Source: Candidatus Levilactobacillus faecigallinarum
GTDB lineage: Bacteria > Bacillota > Bacilli > Lactobacillales > Lactobacillaceae
Direction of reading: 5' to 3'
Length of the DNA stretch: 64,000 bases
Assembly: GCA_019113985.1 (NCBI GenBank)
Contig: DXGJ01000023.1
Coordinates: forward strand, 1-64,000
This document shows, piece after piece, positions 45,694-55,384 of this stretch. Each line of letters starts with the position of its first letter. Position 1 is the first letter of the stretch. Under the pieces are notes generated by a model that saw nothing but the letters and a program-made list of their open reading frames with translations, did not search any database and was not told the origin of the DNA. Made by a program: the position numbers and the translations under genes.

Positions 45694-47145
45694 CTACTGC
45701 TTCTGAATCTTAATGGTTACCACACTCATCTTCGGCAACTGGAATCGAACTGCTTGGCCTTCAACATGAACCTGGTCAAATGATTTTAGTTGAACTCGCT
45801 CTGGATCATCAAACGTATTATGTGCATTTGCAACATCCTCATGAAGCGTTTGTGCATACGTTGTTTTTCCCAGAGCAGTTGGCATTTCAATCTCAAGGTT
45901 CTCATCAGCCGTTAAACTAGTATTACAGAAAGAAAGAATATATTCATCGTCTTTCTCAGATACCGTGTAGTTAAGGTCACTGCCTTGACTGCAGGCCGCT
46001 GCAATTCGCGTTGCATCTTGATGGAATTGATACATCAGGAAAACAAAGTAGGTTGGGGTTAACAACATCTTTGAACCATCGGTTAAGACCATTGATTGTA
46101 AGACGTTAACCATCTGTGCAATGTTAGCCATGTGGACTCGATCAGCATGCTTGTAGAAGATGTTTAAGGTCGTCGCAGCAACCATCGCATCTCGCAACGT
46201 ATTTTGTTGGTATAAGAATGCTGGATTCGTACCCGCTTGTTCCTTCAGCCAAGATCCCCATTCATCAACGATTAAGTCGACATGATGTTCTGGGTCGTAC
46301 CGATCCATTCGAATGGCATGTTCATGAATTAAGTAGTCCATCTTCTTTGCACTATTAAGCAGCGATTGCCATTCTTCGTCACTGAAGTCAACTGCATCCC
46401 CCTTGTGTTCCCACAAGTCCGTCAACGCATAATGATGTAAACTAAGTCCATTCATATAAGGGGCTGCACTTTCCATGACAACGTTTGTCCAATTAAAGTC
46501 ATCAATATTTGGACCACACGCAATTTTATAAATTGGCTCCTTACCGTACTGTCGAACAAACGTCTGAAATTGTCGATAAAGGTCTGCATAGTATTCGGGC
46601 CGCATATTACCGCCGCCACCCCAGGTTTCATTCCCAATTCCTAAGAACTTTACATCCCAAGGTTCTGGGTGACCATTTTCAGCACGCAGGTTTGCCATTG
46701 TCGAATCGCCAGACGCCGTCATGTACTCAACCCAATCAGCCATCTCTTGAACCGTTCCGCTACCGACGTTGCAATTTATGTAGGCCTCACTACCTAGTTG
46801 TTGGCAAAGTTCGAAAAACTCGTGGGTTCCAAACGAATTGTCTTCAGTCGTGCCGCCCCAGTTATTATTAACAATTTTACGACGATTAGCAGGATCACCA
46901 ATTCCATCGCGCCAGTGGTATTCATCGGCGAAACAGCCTCCCGGCCAACGAAGTACCGGAACGTGAAGTTTCTTTAAGGCATCAATAACATCTGAACGTA
47001 AACCATTTACATTCGGAATATCACTATCTTTACCGACCCATAAGCCTTCGTAAATCCCTCGACCCAAATGTTCGGAAAATTGGCCTTGAAGGTACTTACT
47101 TAATTGAACTGGCTTTTGTGCATCAGTTTTAAGATTAATCTTCAT
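45694..47145 (-). CDS. GH51 alpha-L-arabinofuranosidase (C), distinct subclade
   Basis: YLQGQFSEHLGRGIYEGLWVG; LRWPGGCFADEYHWRDGIG; GIGNETWGGGG; VDEWGSW. Confidence 0.94.
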   Translation of the reverse strand: MKINLKTDAQKPVQLSKYLQGQFSEHLGRGIYEGLWVGKDSDIPNVNGLRSDVIDALKKLHVPVLRWPGGCFADEYHWRDGIGDPANRRKIVNNNWGGTTEDNSFGTHEFFELCQQLGSEAYINCNVGSGTVQEMADWVEYMTASGDSTMANLRAENGHPEPWDVKFLGIGNETWGGGGNMRPEYYADLYRQFQTFVRQYGKEPIYKIACGPNIDDFNWTNVVMESAAPYMNGLSLHHYALTDLWEHKGDAVDFSDEEWQSLLNSAKKMDYLIHEHAIRMDRYDPEHHVDLIVDEWGSWLKEQAGTNPAFLYQQNTLRDAMVAATTLNIFYKHADRVHMANIAQMVNVLQSMVLTDGSKMLLTPTYFVFLMYQFHQDATRIAAACSQGSDLNYTVSEKDDEYILSFCNTSLTADENLEIEMPTALGKTTYAQTLHEDVANAHNTFDDPERVQLKSFDQVHVEGQAVRFQLPKMSVVTIKIQKQ

Positions 47146-47181
47146 GTTGTTCCTCCTTAGTTGCTTACTTAACAATATCTA

Positions 47182-47195
47182 AGATAGCGCTTACA
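47182..47195 (-). promoter_or_regulatory. CcpA cre site upstream of GH51-C/ABC operon
   Basis: TGTAAGCGCTATCT, 14/14 to TGWAARCGYTWNCW. Confidence 0.8.
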
Positions 47196-47447
47196 TTAAC
47201 ATTCGTCAATAGCATTTTGGTTACTTTTTGAGTTTTTTGGGGCTAATATTAACCTAAATACAGTCTATTGGCGATTATAATCCGTCATTTCCGATTAAAG
47301 ATAACATATTCGTTATTTTTGAAGCAACTCATATAGATTGATGTTGTCGTTAAAAGCTATTAGTAAATCAATAAAAAGGTAAACGCAGTTTTAACATTGT
47401 GATTTTGTTAACAATGAATAAAACCATATATCCGCCTATAAATTCAA

Positions 47448-47490
47448 AAAAAGTTTCAGATACAAGCAACATATCTGAAACTTTTTTTAA
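47448..47490. terminator. Terminator of recQ
   Basis: AAAAAAAGTTTCAGATA...TATCTGAAACTTTTTTT. Confidence 0.85.
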
Positions 47491-47514
47491 TGTATTGTTC
47501 GTAAAACCTTATAC

Positions 47515-49284
47515 TTAATCTTTATTCTCGAGAATAACGTTCATAAACGCCTCGCCATATTTCTCCAATTTACTCTGGCCCACACCCTTAACTTCTAGGA
47601 ATTCAGCTTCAGTCGTGGGTTGATCGGCGCTCATCTCATGTAACGCCTTATCGGAAAAGATGACGAACGGTGGCACGTGTTGTTCCTCAGCAAGTTGCCG
47701 GCGTAATTCACGCAATTGACCAAATAAAGCATCGTCTTCCGGTGCCAAGCGCGCCGCTTTGCGGGCCATTTTCCGAAAAACCTGTTGCTCACCCTTTAAC
47801 ACGGTCACGCCCAAGGACGTCACCTGTAAGGTCGGGTATTGCCCCCCGACGGCCTGTAAATAGCCGGTCGCCGTCAAGAAGTCGATCAACTCCCCCACAC
47901 TCTTCTGGCGCTGGTTGCGCATAATTCCATAGGTTGGTAGCTGGTCCAGTTGCTGGTCCAATACCCGCTTGTTATGGGCACCCGTCAGAACCTGGGCCAC
48001 AATGCCCTTCCCGAACCGCGCCCGCAGACGAACCACACAGGACAGCACCTTCTGCACATCCGTAGTAATATCCTGGGCCTCCCGGTCATCGCGACAGTTA
48101 CTGCATCGCCCACAGGGATCCGATTGCTCCCCGAAGTAGGTCAAAATGAACTGCTGCAAGCACCCCTGCGTATTGGCGTACTGGTTCATCACCTGAAGCT
48201 TATGGTAGGCATGTTGCTTGTGTTGCTCGTCCATTTCCGATTGATCAATAAAAAAGTGCTGAATCTGTAAGTCCTGCGACCGATATAACAGGATGGCCTC
48301 ACTGGGCAACCCATCCCGACCGGCCCGACCAGCCTCCTGATAATAGGCCTCCAACGTCCCCGGGACCTGCGCGTGAATCACGAATCGCACGTTGCTCTTG
48401 TCGATGCCCATCCCAAAGGCGTTGGTCGCAACCATTACCTGAACCCGGTCATATAGGAAGTCTTCTTGGTTCTGGCGTCGTTCCTCATCGGGTAACCCGG
48501 CATGGTAAGGCGCCGCATTGATATGATGCTTAGTCAGTAACGTGGTCAGCCGGGTGACCTCCTTACGGGTACTGGCGTAAATGATGCCCGACGCATCGGC
48601 GTTGACCTTTAGGTAGTCCAAGATGTACCGGTCGGTGTCCTGGTCCTTAACTACCGCCAAGTTCAGGTTATCTCGGGCGAAACCAGTATTGACTTCGTCA
48701 TCAGCGGGAATCTGGAGCCGTTCACGAATATCACTGGCGACTTGTTGGGTCGCTGTCGCCGTTAGTGCTAACACCCGCGGGTGCGTGGGCAACTGTTCGA
48801 TGGCGGTGCTTAATTCGAGGTAGCTCGGACGAAAGTCATGCCCCCACTGCGAAATACAGTGCGCTTCATCAACCGCCAATAGGTCAATGGGCAATCGTCC
48901 CAACGCCGTCAAGAAGGCCCCAGAATCCAGCCGCTCAGGGGCCACGTAGAGTAGCTTATAATCCCCTTGGTGTAAGCCCGCCAACCGATCCTGGATCTCG
49001 GGCCACTCCAAGGTACTGTTGATGTAGGTCGCTGGAATCCCACTGTCGTTCAGGGCATCGACCTGGTCCTTCATTAAGGAGATCAAGGGCGAGACCACGA
49101 CTGTGATACCATCAAAAAGTAATGCCGGAATCTGATAACACAGGGACTTCCCTCCACCGGTCGGCATAATCGCCAGCGTGTTGTCTCCCGCCATGACGTG
49201 TTCAATTACGGTGCGCTGACCGGGACGAAAATCATCGTACCCAAAGGTCGTTTTTAAGACCTGTTGTGCCGCCGTTAAGTCCAT
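47515..49284 (-). CDS. recQ: ATP-dependent DNA helicase RecQ
   Basis: FRPGQRTVIEHVMAGDNTLAIMPTGGGKSLCYQIPAL; DEAHCISQWGHDFRP; CGRCSNC zinc motif; HRDC domain. Confidence 0.97.
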   Translation of the reverse strand: MDLTAAQQVLKTTFGYDDFRPGQRTVIEHVMAGDNTLAIMPTGGGKSLCYQIPALLFDGITVVVSPLISLMKDQVDALNDSGIPATYINSTLEWPEIQDRLAGLHQGDYKLLYVAPERLDSGAFLTALGRLPIDLLAVDEAHCISQWGHDFRPSYLELSTAIEQLPTHPRVLALTATATQQVASDIRERLQIPADDEVNTGFARDNLNLAVVKDQDTDRYILDYLKVNADASGIIYASTRKEVTRLTTLLTKHHINAAPYHAGLPDEERRQNQEDFLYDRVQVMVATNAFGMGIDKSNVRFVIHAQVPGTLEAYYQEAGRAGRDGLPSEAILLYRSQDLQIQHFFIDQSEMDEQHKQHAYHKLQVMNQYANTQGCLQQFILTYFGEQSDPCGRCSNCRDDREAQDITTDVQKVLSCVVRLRARFGKGIVAQVLTGAHNKRVLDQQLDQLPTYGIMRNQRQKSVGELIDFLTATGYLQAVGGQYPTLQVTSLGVTVLKGEQQVFRKMARKAARLAPEDDALFGQLRELRRQLAEEQHVPPFVIFSDKALHEMSADQPTTEAEFLEVKGVGQSKLEKYGEAFMNVILENKD

Positions 49285-49632
49285 CTGACTAATCTCCTTC
49301 TCTAAAAGTTCAATGCCTCTATTTTACCGGCAATGGACAGGGAGCACAACCGAACACCCCTTCTCACCGTAGCCGACGGTCATTTTGCTGTGGCTCCCTC
49401 GTTACAGGGTCGTGTATCTGTTAACATTCTATCGATAAACGAACAATCTCCAACTGTCTCAGACATCCTAACTTCCGTGTCATCGCTGATATTAATAGTC
49501 CTAACTAGTTAACTGATGGTGATGGTTGTGAAAATTTTATTGTGAAAAAGATTGCAATGTGTCATTGATTTCCGTATACTTATTATTTGTAAAGAGATAA
49601 CTTAACGGTTTCAAGAAAGGGAGTTTCTGAAG

Positions 49633-50421
49633 ATGAGTGAAGAAAAACGCGTTGCAGTTGTTACCGGTTCTGGCCGGGGAATTGGTAAAGGAATCGCCGA
49701 ACAATTAGCCAAGGATGGTTATAGCCTGGTCATCGCCGACTTCGACGCGACGACCGCTGCCGCCACTGCCGCCGAACTCAAGGACAACGGTTTCGACGCC
49801 GTTAGCATTGCCGGTGACGTTTCCGACCCAGAAGCTCACAAGGCCTTCGTCCAGGCTGCCGTTGATAACTTCGGCCGTCTAGACACCTACGTTAACAATG
49901 CCGGGATCGCCCAAATCAAGATGCTGCAAGACGAAACGCCAGAAGATATGCAAAAAATCTTTAGCGTCAACGTCTTCGGTGACCTTTACGGGATTCAGGC
50001 AGCTACCGCACAATTCGAAAAACAAGACGACGGTGACAAGATTCGGAAGATTATCAACGCCTCCAGTATTGCCGGCCACGTGGCCTTTGACCTCTTGGGT
50101 GCCTACTCCGCAACCAAGTTTGCCGTTCGGGGCTTGACCCAAGCTGCTGCCAAGGAACTTGGTAAGAAGCACATCACGGTTAACGCCTACTGCCCCGGCA
50201 TCGTGGGGACCAGCATGTGGAGCCTGATCGACGAAGAGATGGTCAAGCAACTCGGCGGGACTAAGGGTGAATACCTGAAGAAGTACTCCGAATCCATCAC
50301 CTTGGGTCGGGTTGAAACGCCTGAAGACGTGGCCAACTACGTTTCCTTCTTGGGCTCAACCAAGTCTGACTACATGACCGGTCAATCCGTTCAGATTGAC
50401 GGTGGGATTCAATTTATCTAA
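49633..50421 (+). CDS. Acetoin/diacetyl reductase, SDR family (copy A)
   Basis: [51 protein letters not shown]. Confidence 0.9.
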   Translation: MSEEKRVAVVTGSGRGIGKGIAEQLAKDGYSLVIADFDATTAAATAAELKDNGFDAVSIAGDVSDPEAHKAFVQAAVDNFGRLDTYVNNAGIAQIKMLQDETPEDMQKIFSVNVFGDLYGIQAATAQFEKQDDGDKIRKIINASSIAGHVAFDLLGAYSATKFAVRGLTQAAAKELGKKHITVNAYCPGIVGTSMWSLIDEEMVKQLGGTKGEYLKKYSESITLGRVETPEDVANYVSFLGSTKSDYMTGQSVQIDGGIQFI

Positions 50422-50518
50422 TAGTTCTAATGGCGTTCGACATACCCTGTTGAACGTCTTTTTTAATCCCAATAGAACGCCGATATGCAACTATTTAAGC
50501 GACATAGGTAATTGACGT

Positions 50519-50532
50519 TGTAAACGCTTGCA
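50519..50532 (+). promoter_or_regulatory. CcpA cre site upstream of SDR copy B only
   Basis: TGTAAACGCTTGCA, 14/14 to TGWAARCGYTWNCW, overlapping -35 TTGCAA. Confidence 0.8.
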
Positions 50533-50604
50533 AATACAATCGTTCGTCCAGTATACTTAGCTTGTTGTTGGTTAACTTAGGTTTGTGAAGGGAGTTTTTC
50601 TGAT

Positions 50605-51393
50605 ATGAGTGAAGCAAAACGTGTCGCTGTCGTTACTGGATCTGGTCGTGGAATTGGTAAGGGTATCGCGGAACGATTAGCTAAGGACGGTTATGCCGTT
50701 GTCATTGCGGACTTTGATCCAAAGACAGCCGCCGCAACCGCAGAAGAACTAAAGAGCAATGGCTTCGAAGCCGTTAGTGTCGAGGGCGACGTTTCCGACC
50801 CGGAAGCCCACAAACGGTTTGTTCAGGCCGCTGTCGATAACTTCGGCCGGTTAGATACTTACGTGAACAACGCTGGAATCGCCCAAATCAAGTTACTCCA
50901 AGACGAAACCCCAGAAGATATGGAAAAAATTTTTGGAATTAACGTCTACGGTGACCTCTACGGGATTCAAGCCGCAACTGCTCAATTTGAGAAGCAAGAC
51001 GATGGTGACTTGATTCGAAAGATTATCAACGCTTCCAGTATTGCCGGCCACATCGCCTTCGACCTCTTAGGTGCCTACTCCGCAACCAAGTTTGCCGTTC
51101 GAGGCTTGACCCAAGCTGCCGCAAAGGAACTCGGTAAGAAGCACATTACCGTTAACGCCTATTGCCCCGGCATCGTCGGGACCAGCATGTGGAGCCTGAT
51201 CGATGAAGAAATGGTTAAGCAACTCGGCGGAACCAAGGGTGAGTACCTCAAGAAGTACTCCGAATCCATTACTTTAGGCCGGGTTCAAACGCCTGAAGAT
51301 GTCGCCAACTACGTCTCCTACTTAGGCTCCCACGACTCCGACTACATGACCGGTCAAGCCGTTCAGATCGATGGTGGGATTCAATTTATCTAG
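50605..51393 (+). CDS. Acetoin/diacetyl reductase, SDR family (copy B)
   Basis: About 90% identical to copy A by eye; identical from ~position 150 to ~225. Confidence 0.9.
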   Translation: MSEAKRVAVVTGSGRGIGKGIAERLAKDGYAVVIADFDPKTAAATAEELKSNGFEAVSVEGDVSDPEAHKRFVQAAVDNFGRLDTYVNNAGIAQIKLLQDETPEDMEKIFGINVYGDLYGIQAATAQFEKQDDGDLIRKIINASSIAGHIAFDLLGAYSATKFAVRGLTQAAAKELGKKHITVNAYCPGIVGTSMWSLIDEEMVKQLGGTKGEYLKKYSESITLGRVQTPEDVANYVSYLGSHDSDYMTGQAVQIDGGIQFI

Positions 51394-51416
51394 ACTTATT
51401 TCCCTGCGATAACGTA

Positions 51417-51460
51417 AAGCACCGCTCGTCATCTCCGACGAACGGTGTTTTTTGCGTTAT
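51417..51460. terminator. Terminator
   Basis: AAAGCACCGCTCGTC...GACGAACGGTGTTTTTT. Confidence 0.75.
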
Positions 51461-53157
51461 AAGTCAAAATGATAAGCAGTCACGATTGGCTCGCGGTCAG
51501 TGGTCATGTCGCGGAAGTATTCGTACTCACACAACGCGTTGAACGATCCGGCAACGTTGACCACGTTGGTGTACCCCAGGTTCTGTAGGGCCCGGGTCAC
51601 GTTGTAGCTACGTTTCCCAGTGGCACAGTGGAGATACACCGGATGGTCACGGCTGATTTCCGTTAATCGCTCGCGGAACTGACTCATGGGGATGTTCCGC
51701 GCCGTCACGATGTGGCCACGTTGGTATTCATCCGGTTCCCGGACGTCAATAATGTCGGCCTGATGCGTAACTAGCGGCCGAACCGCGGAAACCGCAACTT
51801 GTCGGTACTCATTATTCAGGAGATTCGTTGCGACTAGCCCCGCGAAGTTCACCGCATTTTTGGTGGTGCTAAATTCCGGTTGGTAACACAATTCCAGGTC
51901 ACCTAAGTCCTCGACAGTGCCGTGCGTCTTCATCAGGGTCGCGATGATATCAATCTGCTTATCTACATCCCCCCTGCCAATGGCTTGGGCACCCAGGATT
52001 TCACCGCTGGGGTCACTAAACACTACTTTTAAATACAGCGGGTGTGCGTCCGGCATCAACCCTACCTTATCGTCAGGAATCACCAGCGCGCTCTTGACCG
52101 GCCAGTGGTTGGCCGCACAGACCGTCACCGGGTAGCCAACCGTCGCTACGTTCAAATCAAATACCGGCAAACACTGCGCGCCGTATAGCCCAGAGTGCCG
52201 CGTTGGTCGCCCATAAACGTGATCGACCGCACGCCGGGCTGCCATCTGCGCCGGCCATGCCAAGCCCATTAAGGTCGCCTGCCGGGTCAGGGCATCGGTC
52301 ACCTCAATGGCATCCCCCACCGCGTAGATGTGTGGCTGATTGGTCTGATAGTTATGGTCGACCCGAAAACCGCCGGTCAGTCCCAGATGAAGGTCGGCCG
52401 TTTGGGCCAAGTCCGTATTCGGCGTGCCACCTGCGGCCATCACAACTGCGGTAGCTGGTACAGTCGTCCCATCCGCCAGCGTAACACCTGACTTGGTGAT
52501 GCCGGTCACCTTAGCGCCCAAATGAACCTTAACATGGTGGTCATGCAATTGCTTATGAACCAACTGAACCAGGTCATCGTCAAGGGTGGTCAACACCTGC
52601 TCATTTTGCTCAATCAAGGTGACCCGATAGCCTGCCCGAGTCAGATTTTCAGCGGTTTCAATCCCAATGAAGCCGCCACCAATCACGGCGACGTGGGTGG
52701 CCTGGTGCTGACGCAAGTAGGTGTCCAAGGCAACAACATCTGTTACGTTTCGCAGAGTAAAAACCTGTTGCCCATCGACGCCCGCAATGCTCTGCGGTCG
52801 GTTAGCCCGGGTGCCCGGTGAGAGGAACAGCTCATCATAGTGGTCCGTGGTCAAATCCCCGGTCTGAACGTTTTGGACTTGAACCGTCTGGGCCTGCGCA
52901 TCAATAGCCACGACCCGATGATTGACGACGGCATCGATGTTATATTGGGCCTTGAACTTTTCGGGCGTCATCATCACCAATTTCGATGCAGACTGCACCG
53001 TGCGCGACAGGTAGTACGGCAATGCGCAGTTCGAGAATCCCACGTCGGGACCCTGTTCATAAATCGTAATCTGTGCTGATTCGTCTAAACGCCGCGCCCG
53101 CGTCGCCACGGAAGCTCCGCCAGCAACACCGCCAACAATTACAATCTTTTTTCCCAT
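51457..53157 (-). CDS. FAD-dependent CoA-disulfide reductase-like oxidoreductase with C-terminal rhodanese domain
   Basis: IVIVGGVAGGASVATRARRLDESAQITIYEQGPDVGFSNCALPYYLSR; C-terminal DIIDVREPDEYQRGHIVTARNIPMSQF...VYLHCATGKRSYN. Confidence 0.93.
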   Translation of the reverse strand: MGKKIVIVGGVAGGASVATRARRLDESAQITIYEQGPDVGFSNCALPYYLSRTVQSASKLVMMTPEKFKAQYNIDAVVNHRVVAIDAQAQTVQVQNVQTGDLTTDHYDELFLSPGTRANRPQSIAGVDGQQVFTLRNVTDVVALDTYLRQHQATHVAVIGGGFIGIETAENLTRAGYRVTLIEQNEQVLTTLDDDLVQLVHKQLHDHHVKVHLGAKVTGITKSGVTLADGTTVPATAVVMAAGGTPNTDLAQTADLHLGLTGGFRVDHNYQTNQPHIYAVGDAIEVTDALTRQATLMGLAWPAQMAARRAVDHVYGRPTRHSGLYGAQCLPVFDLNVATVGYPVTVCAANHWPVKSALVIPDDKVGLMPDAHPLYLKVVFSDPSGEILGAQAIGRGDVDKQIDIIATLMKTHGTVEDLGDLELCYQPEFSTTKNAVNFAGLVATNLLNNEYRQVAVSAVRPLVTHQADIIDVREPDEYQRGHIVTARNIPMSQFRERLTEISRDHPVYLHCATGKRSYNVTRALQNLGYTNVVNVAGSFNALCEYEYFRDMTTDREPIVTAYHFDL

Positions 53158-53294
53158 CTTCCACCACTCCTTCGGTTGATTTGTAACCGATTACTTATTG
53201 CCTTCAGTGTACTTGATGAGCCGTTCTGCCCGCAAGTATTCTGATACACCAAAAGACGCCAGAAAATTACTTCTGACGCCTCAACTACATTTAA

Positions 53295-55277
53295 TTAGTG
53301 ATACTGTCGATTCAGCCAAACGCTCATCTGACCATTCAGCCGGTTCGCCCAAGCATAGTAAGGAACCAAGGTTAACTCGGTCTCCGAATTCTCTACACCT
53401 GTACTAACCGGTGCGTAAAGTACTTGTTGATCACTCATCGCGGCTTGCTTATTAGCAGCTACCGTGATGACCCCCACACCGTTTAGTAAAGACTGCTCAT
53501 AATGGTAAGTGGTTTTTGCGTCTGCGGCCACTTGGTATTGCCAAAGTGGCGCTGGATTATCGGCCTCTTCAGCCGCATAGACTATCGGTCCACGCTGAAT
53601 AGCGACCTTGCCAAAATCCGCATTAACACGATTATTAGCTTGCATGAGTTTAACCTGCATGTCTAGTACCAGATCGATATCAGTTGTAGCCGCTTGAATG
53701 TCCAAGTAAATGAACCCATCTTGTACCACTTCAGTACGTACCTGGCCATTGACCGTTAACGTAAACTTCGGTGACCACCCCGGAATTCGAAGCCCCAACT
53801 TAACCGCCTTTTCTTGCGGATTCTTCACAGCATAATGAATGTTACCTTCCCAAGGAAAGTTGTTTGTTTGTGTAATCTGCAACTCATCGGCAAAGGTTGC
53901 TTGATTGGCAATGAACTGATGTGACAGAATCGTTTGACCATCAACTGTGTACAGATATTGATCAACTGATGTAATTAAACGCGCCAAGTTGGCGGGACAG
54001 CAGGCACAACCAAACCAATCGGCCCGGTGGGTCAAAACATGTGATTTATCCGGATTTAATTGACTCTCTACCGGATCAGCCTCCAGCGGATTCACGTAGA
54101 AGAAATGCTTACCGTCCAAGGACATCCCACTTAACGCACCATTAAAGAGTTCCTTTTCAAGAACATCGGCATACTCCCCTTTTGCGTCCAAATGAAGCAT
54201 CTGCCGAGCAAAGAAAGCCATTCCAACCGAAGCACAGGTCTCACCATACATAGTGTCGTTCGGCAAGTCGTAAGCGTAGGTCAACGCCTCACCCTGAGTC
54301 GTTGAACCAATGTTCCCGGTAATGTACATCTGCCGACGAACTAAGTCAGTCCAGAAACGATGACAGGCGTCTAGTAAGTCCTGGTCACCCGTATAGCGCG
54401 CAACATATGCCATCCCCGTGCAGAGATAAACGACCCGAACTGCATGGCCTTGAGGTACCTTTTGATTTTTGATAGGCTCTGCAGCAAGAAAGTAGGTTAA
54501 ATCGGGTTCTCGCATCCCCCGAATGATGTCACGTTCATCGCTGTTCCCATCAATCGCAATCTGCTTGTCAAAGAATTCTGGATCCTGACCACGTTGATTT
54601 AAGAAGTAATGTGCCAACTTCAAGTACTTGTCATTCTGAGTCGCCTCATATAACCGGGTTAGGGCCAATTCAATCTCAGGATGCCCATCAAGCCCCGGAA
54701 TTTTTCCATCTTCGAGGCCAAAATTGCGGTCGATACAATCTGCCATTCTCGTTGCAACATCCAGGGCCTTTTGATTCCCCGTTGCTTGATAATAAGCGAC
54801 CCCGGCTTCGATATAGTGCCCCATCGTATAAAGTTCATGGGACTGCTGGAGCCGTTTAAACTTCCGCTCTGGTGCATCAATTTGGAAATAAGTGGATAAA
54901 TAGCCATCGTCTTCTTGCGCATCGGCAATGAGATTGATCAAATTATCAGTGATTTTTTGCAAGTCAGCATCGGGATGGTAATTAAACGAGTAGGCTGCGG
55001 CTTCCAGCCACTTATACACATCAGTATCCTGGAAGGGAAAACCGTAGTGGTGCCCTTCTTGCTGACCAGCGGCGATTTTTAAGTTAGCGACCGCATGACT
55101 GTTCTTATCCTGGCCATTATTTTGGGGGTCAACCGAGATTGAAATATCCGCTTCGTCGTTCATAACCTGCCATTGGTAGGGTAAAACTTCTTTCACAACC
55201 AGATCTCGGTAACGTTGCCAGAACCCGGATGTGATTTCAACGTGTTTAAGGTGCAGTTTGTTTTCTGTCATTTGCAT
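53295..55277 (-). CDS. GH127 beta-L-arabinofuranosidase-like
   Basis: LKHVEITSGFWQRYRDLVVKEVLPYQWQVMND; GEAL TYAYDLPNDTMYGETCASVGMAFFARQML; DWFGCACCPANLARLI zinc/catalytic Cys motif. Confidence 0.93.
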   Translation of the reverse strand: MQMTENKLHLKHVEITSGFWQRYRDLVVKEVLPYQWQVMNDEADISISVDPQNNGQDKNSHAVANLKIAAGQQEGHHYGFPFQDTDVYKWLEAAAYSFNYHPDADLQKITDNLINLIADAQEDDGYLSTYFQIDAPERKFKRLQQSHELYTMGHYIEAGVAYYQATGNQKALDVATRMADCIDRNFGLEDGKIPGLDGHPEIELALTRLYEATQNDKYLKLAHYFLNQRGQDPEFFDKQIAIDGNSDERDIIRGMREPDLTYFLAAEPIKNQKVPQGHAVRVVYLCTGMAYVARYTGDQDLLDACHRFWTDLVRRQMYITGNIGSTTQGEALTYAYDLPNDTMYGETCASVGMAFFARQMLHLDAKGEYADVLEKELFNGALSGMSLDGKHFFYVNPLEADPVESQLNPDKSHVLTHRADWFGCACCPANLARLITSVDQYLYTVDGQTILSHQFIANQATFADELQITQTNNFPWEGNIHYAVKNPQEKAVKLGLRIPGWSPKFTLTVNGQVRTEVVQDGFIYLDIQAATTDIDLVLDMQVKLMQANNRVNADFGKVAIQRGPIVYAAEEADNPAPLWQYQVAADAKTTYHYEQSLLNGVGVITVAANKQAAMSDQQVLYAPVSTGVENSETELTLVPYYAWANRLNGQMSVWLNRQYH

Positions 55278-55384
55278 AGTCCTTGCTTCCTTTCAGTCTT
55301 TCAGTCTTAATTTTAGTTTCAAAACCAAGAATCCCAAGGATAGAAGTAATCGTGCCCTAATCCTAATTTTATCTGCTTTTCAGA

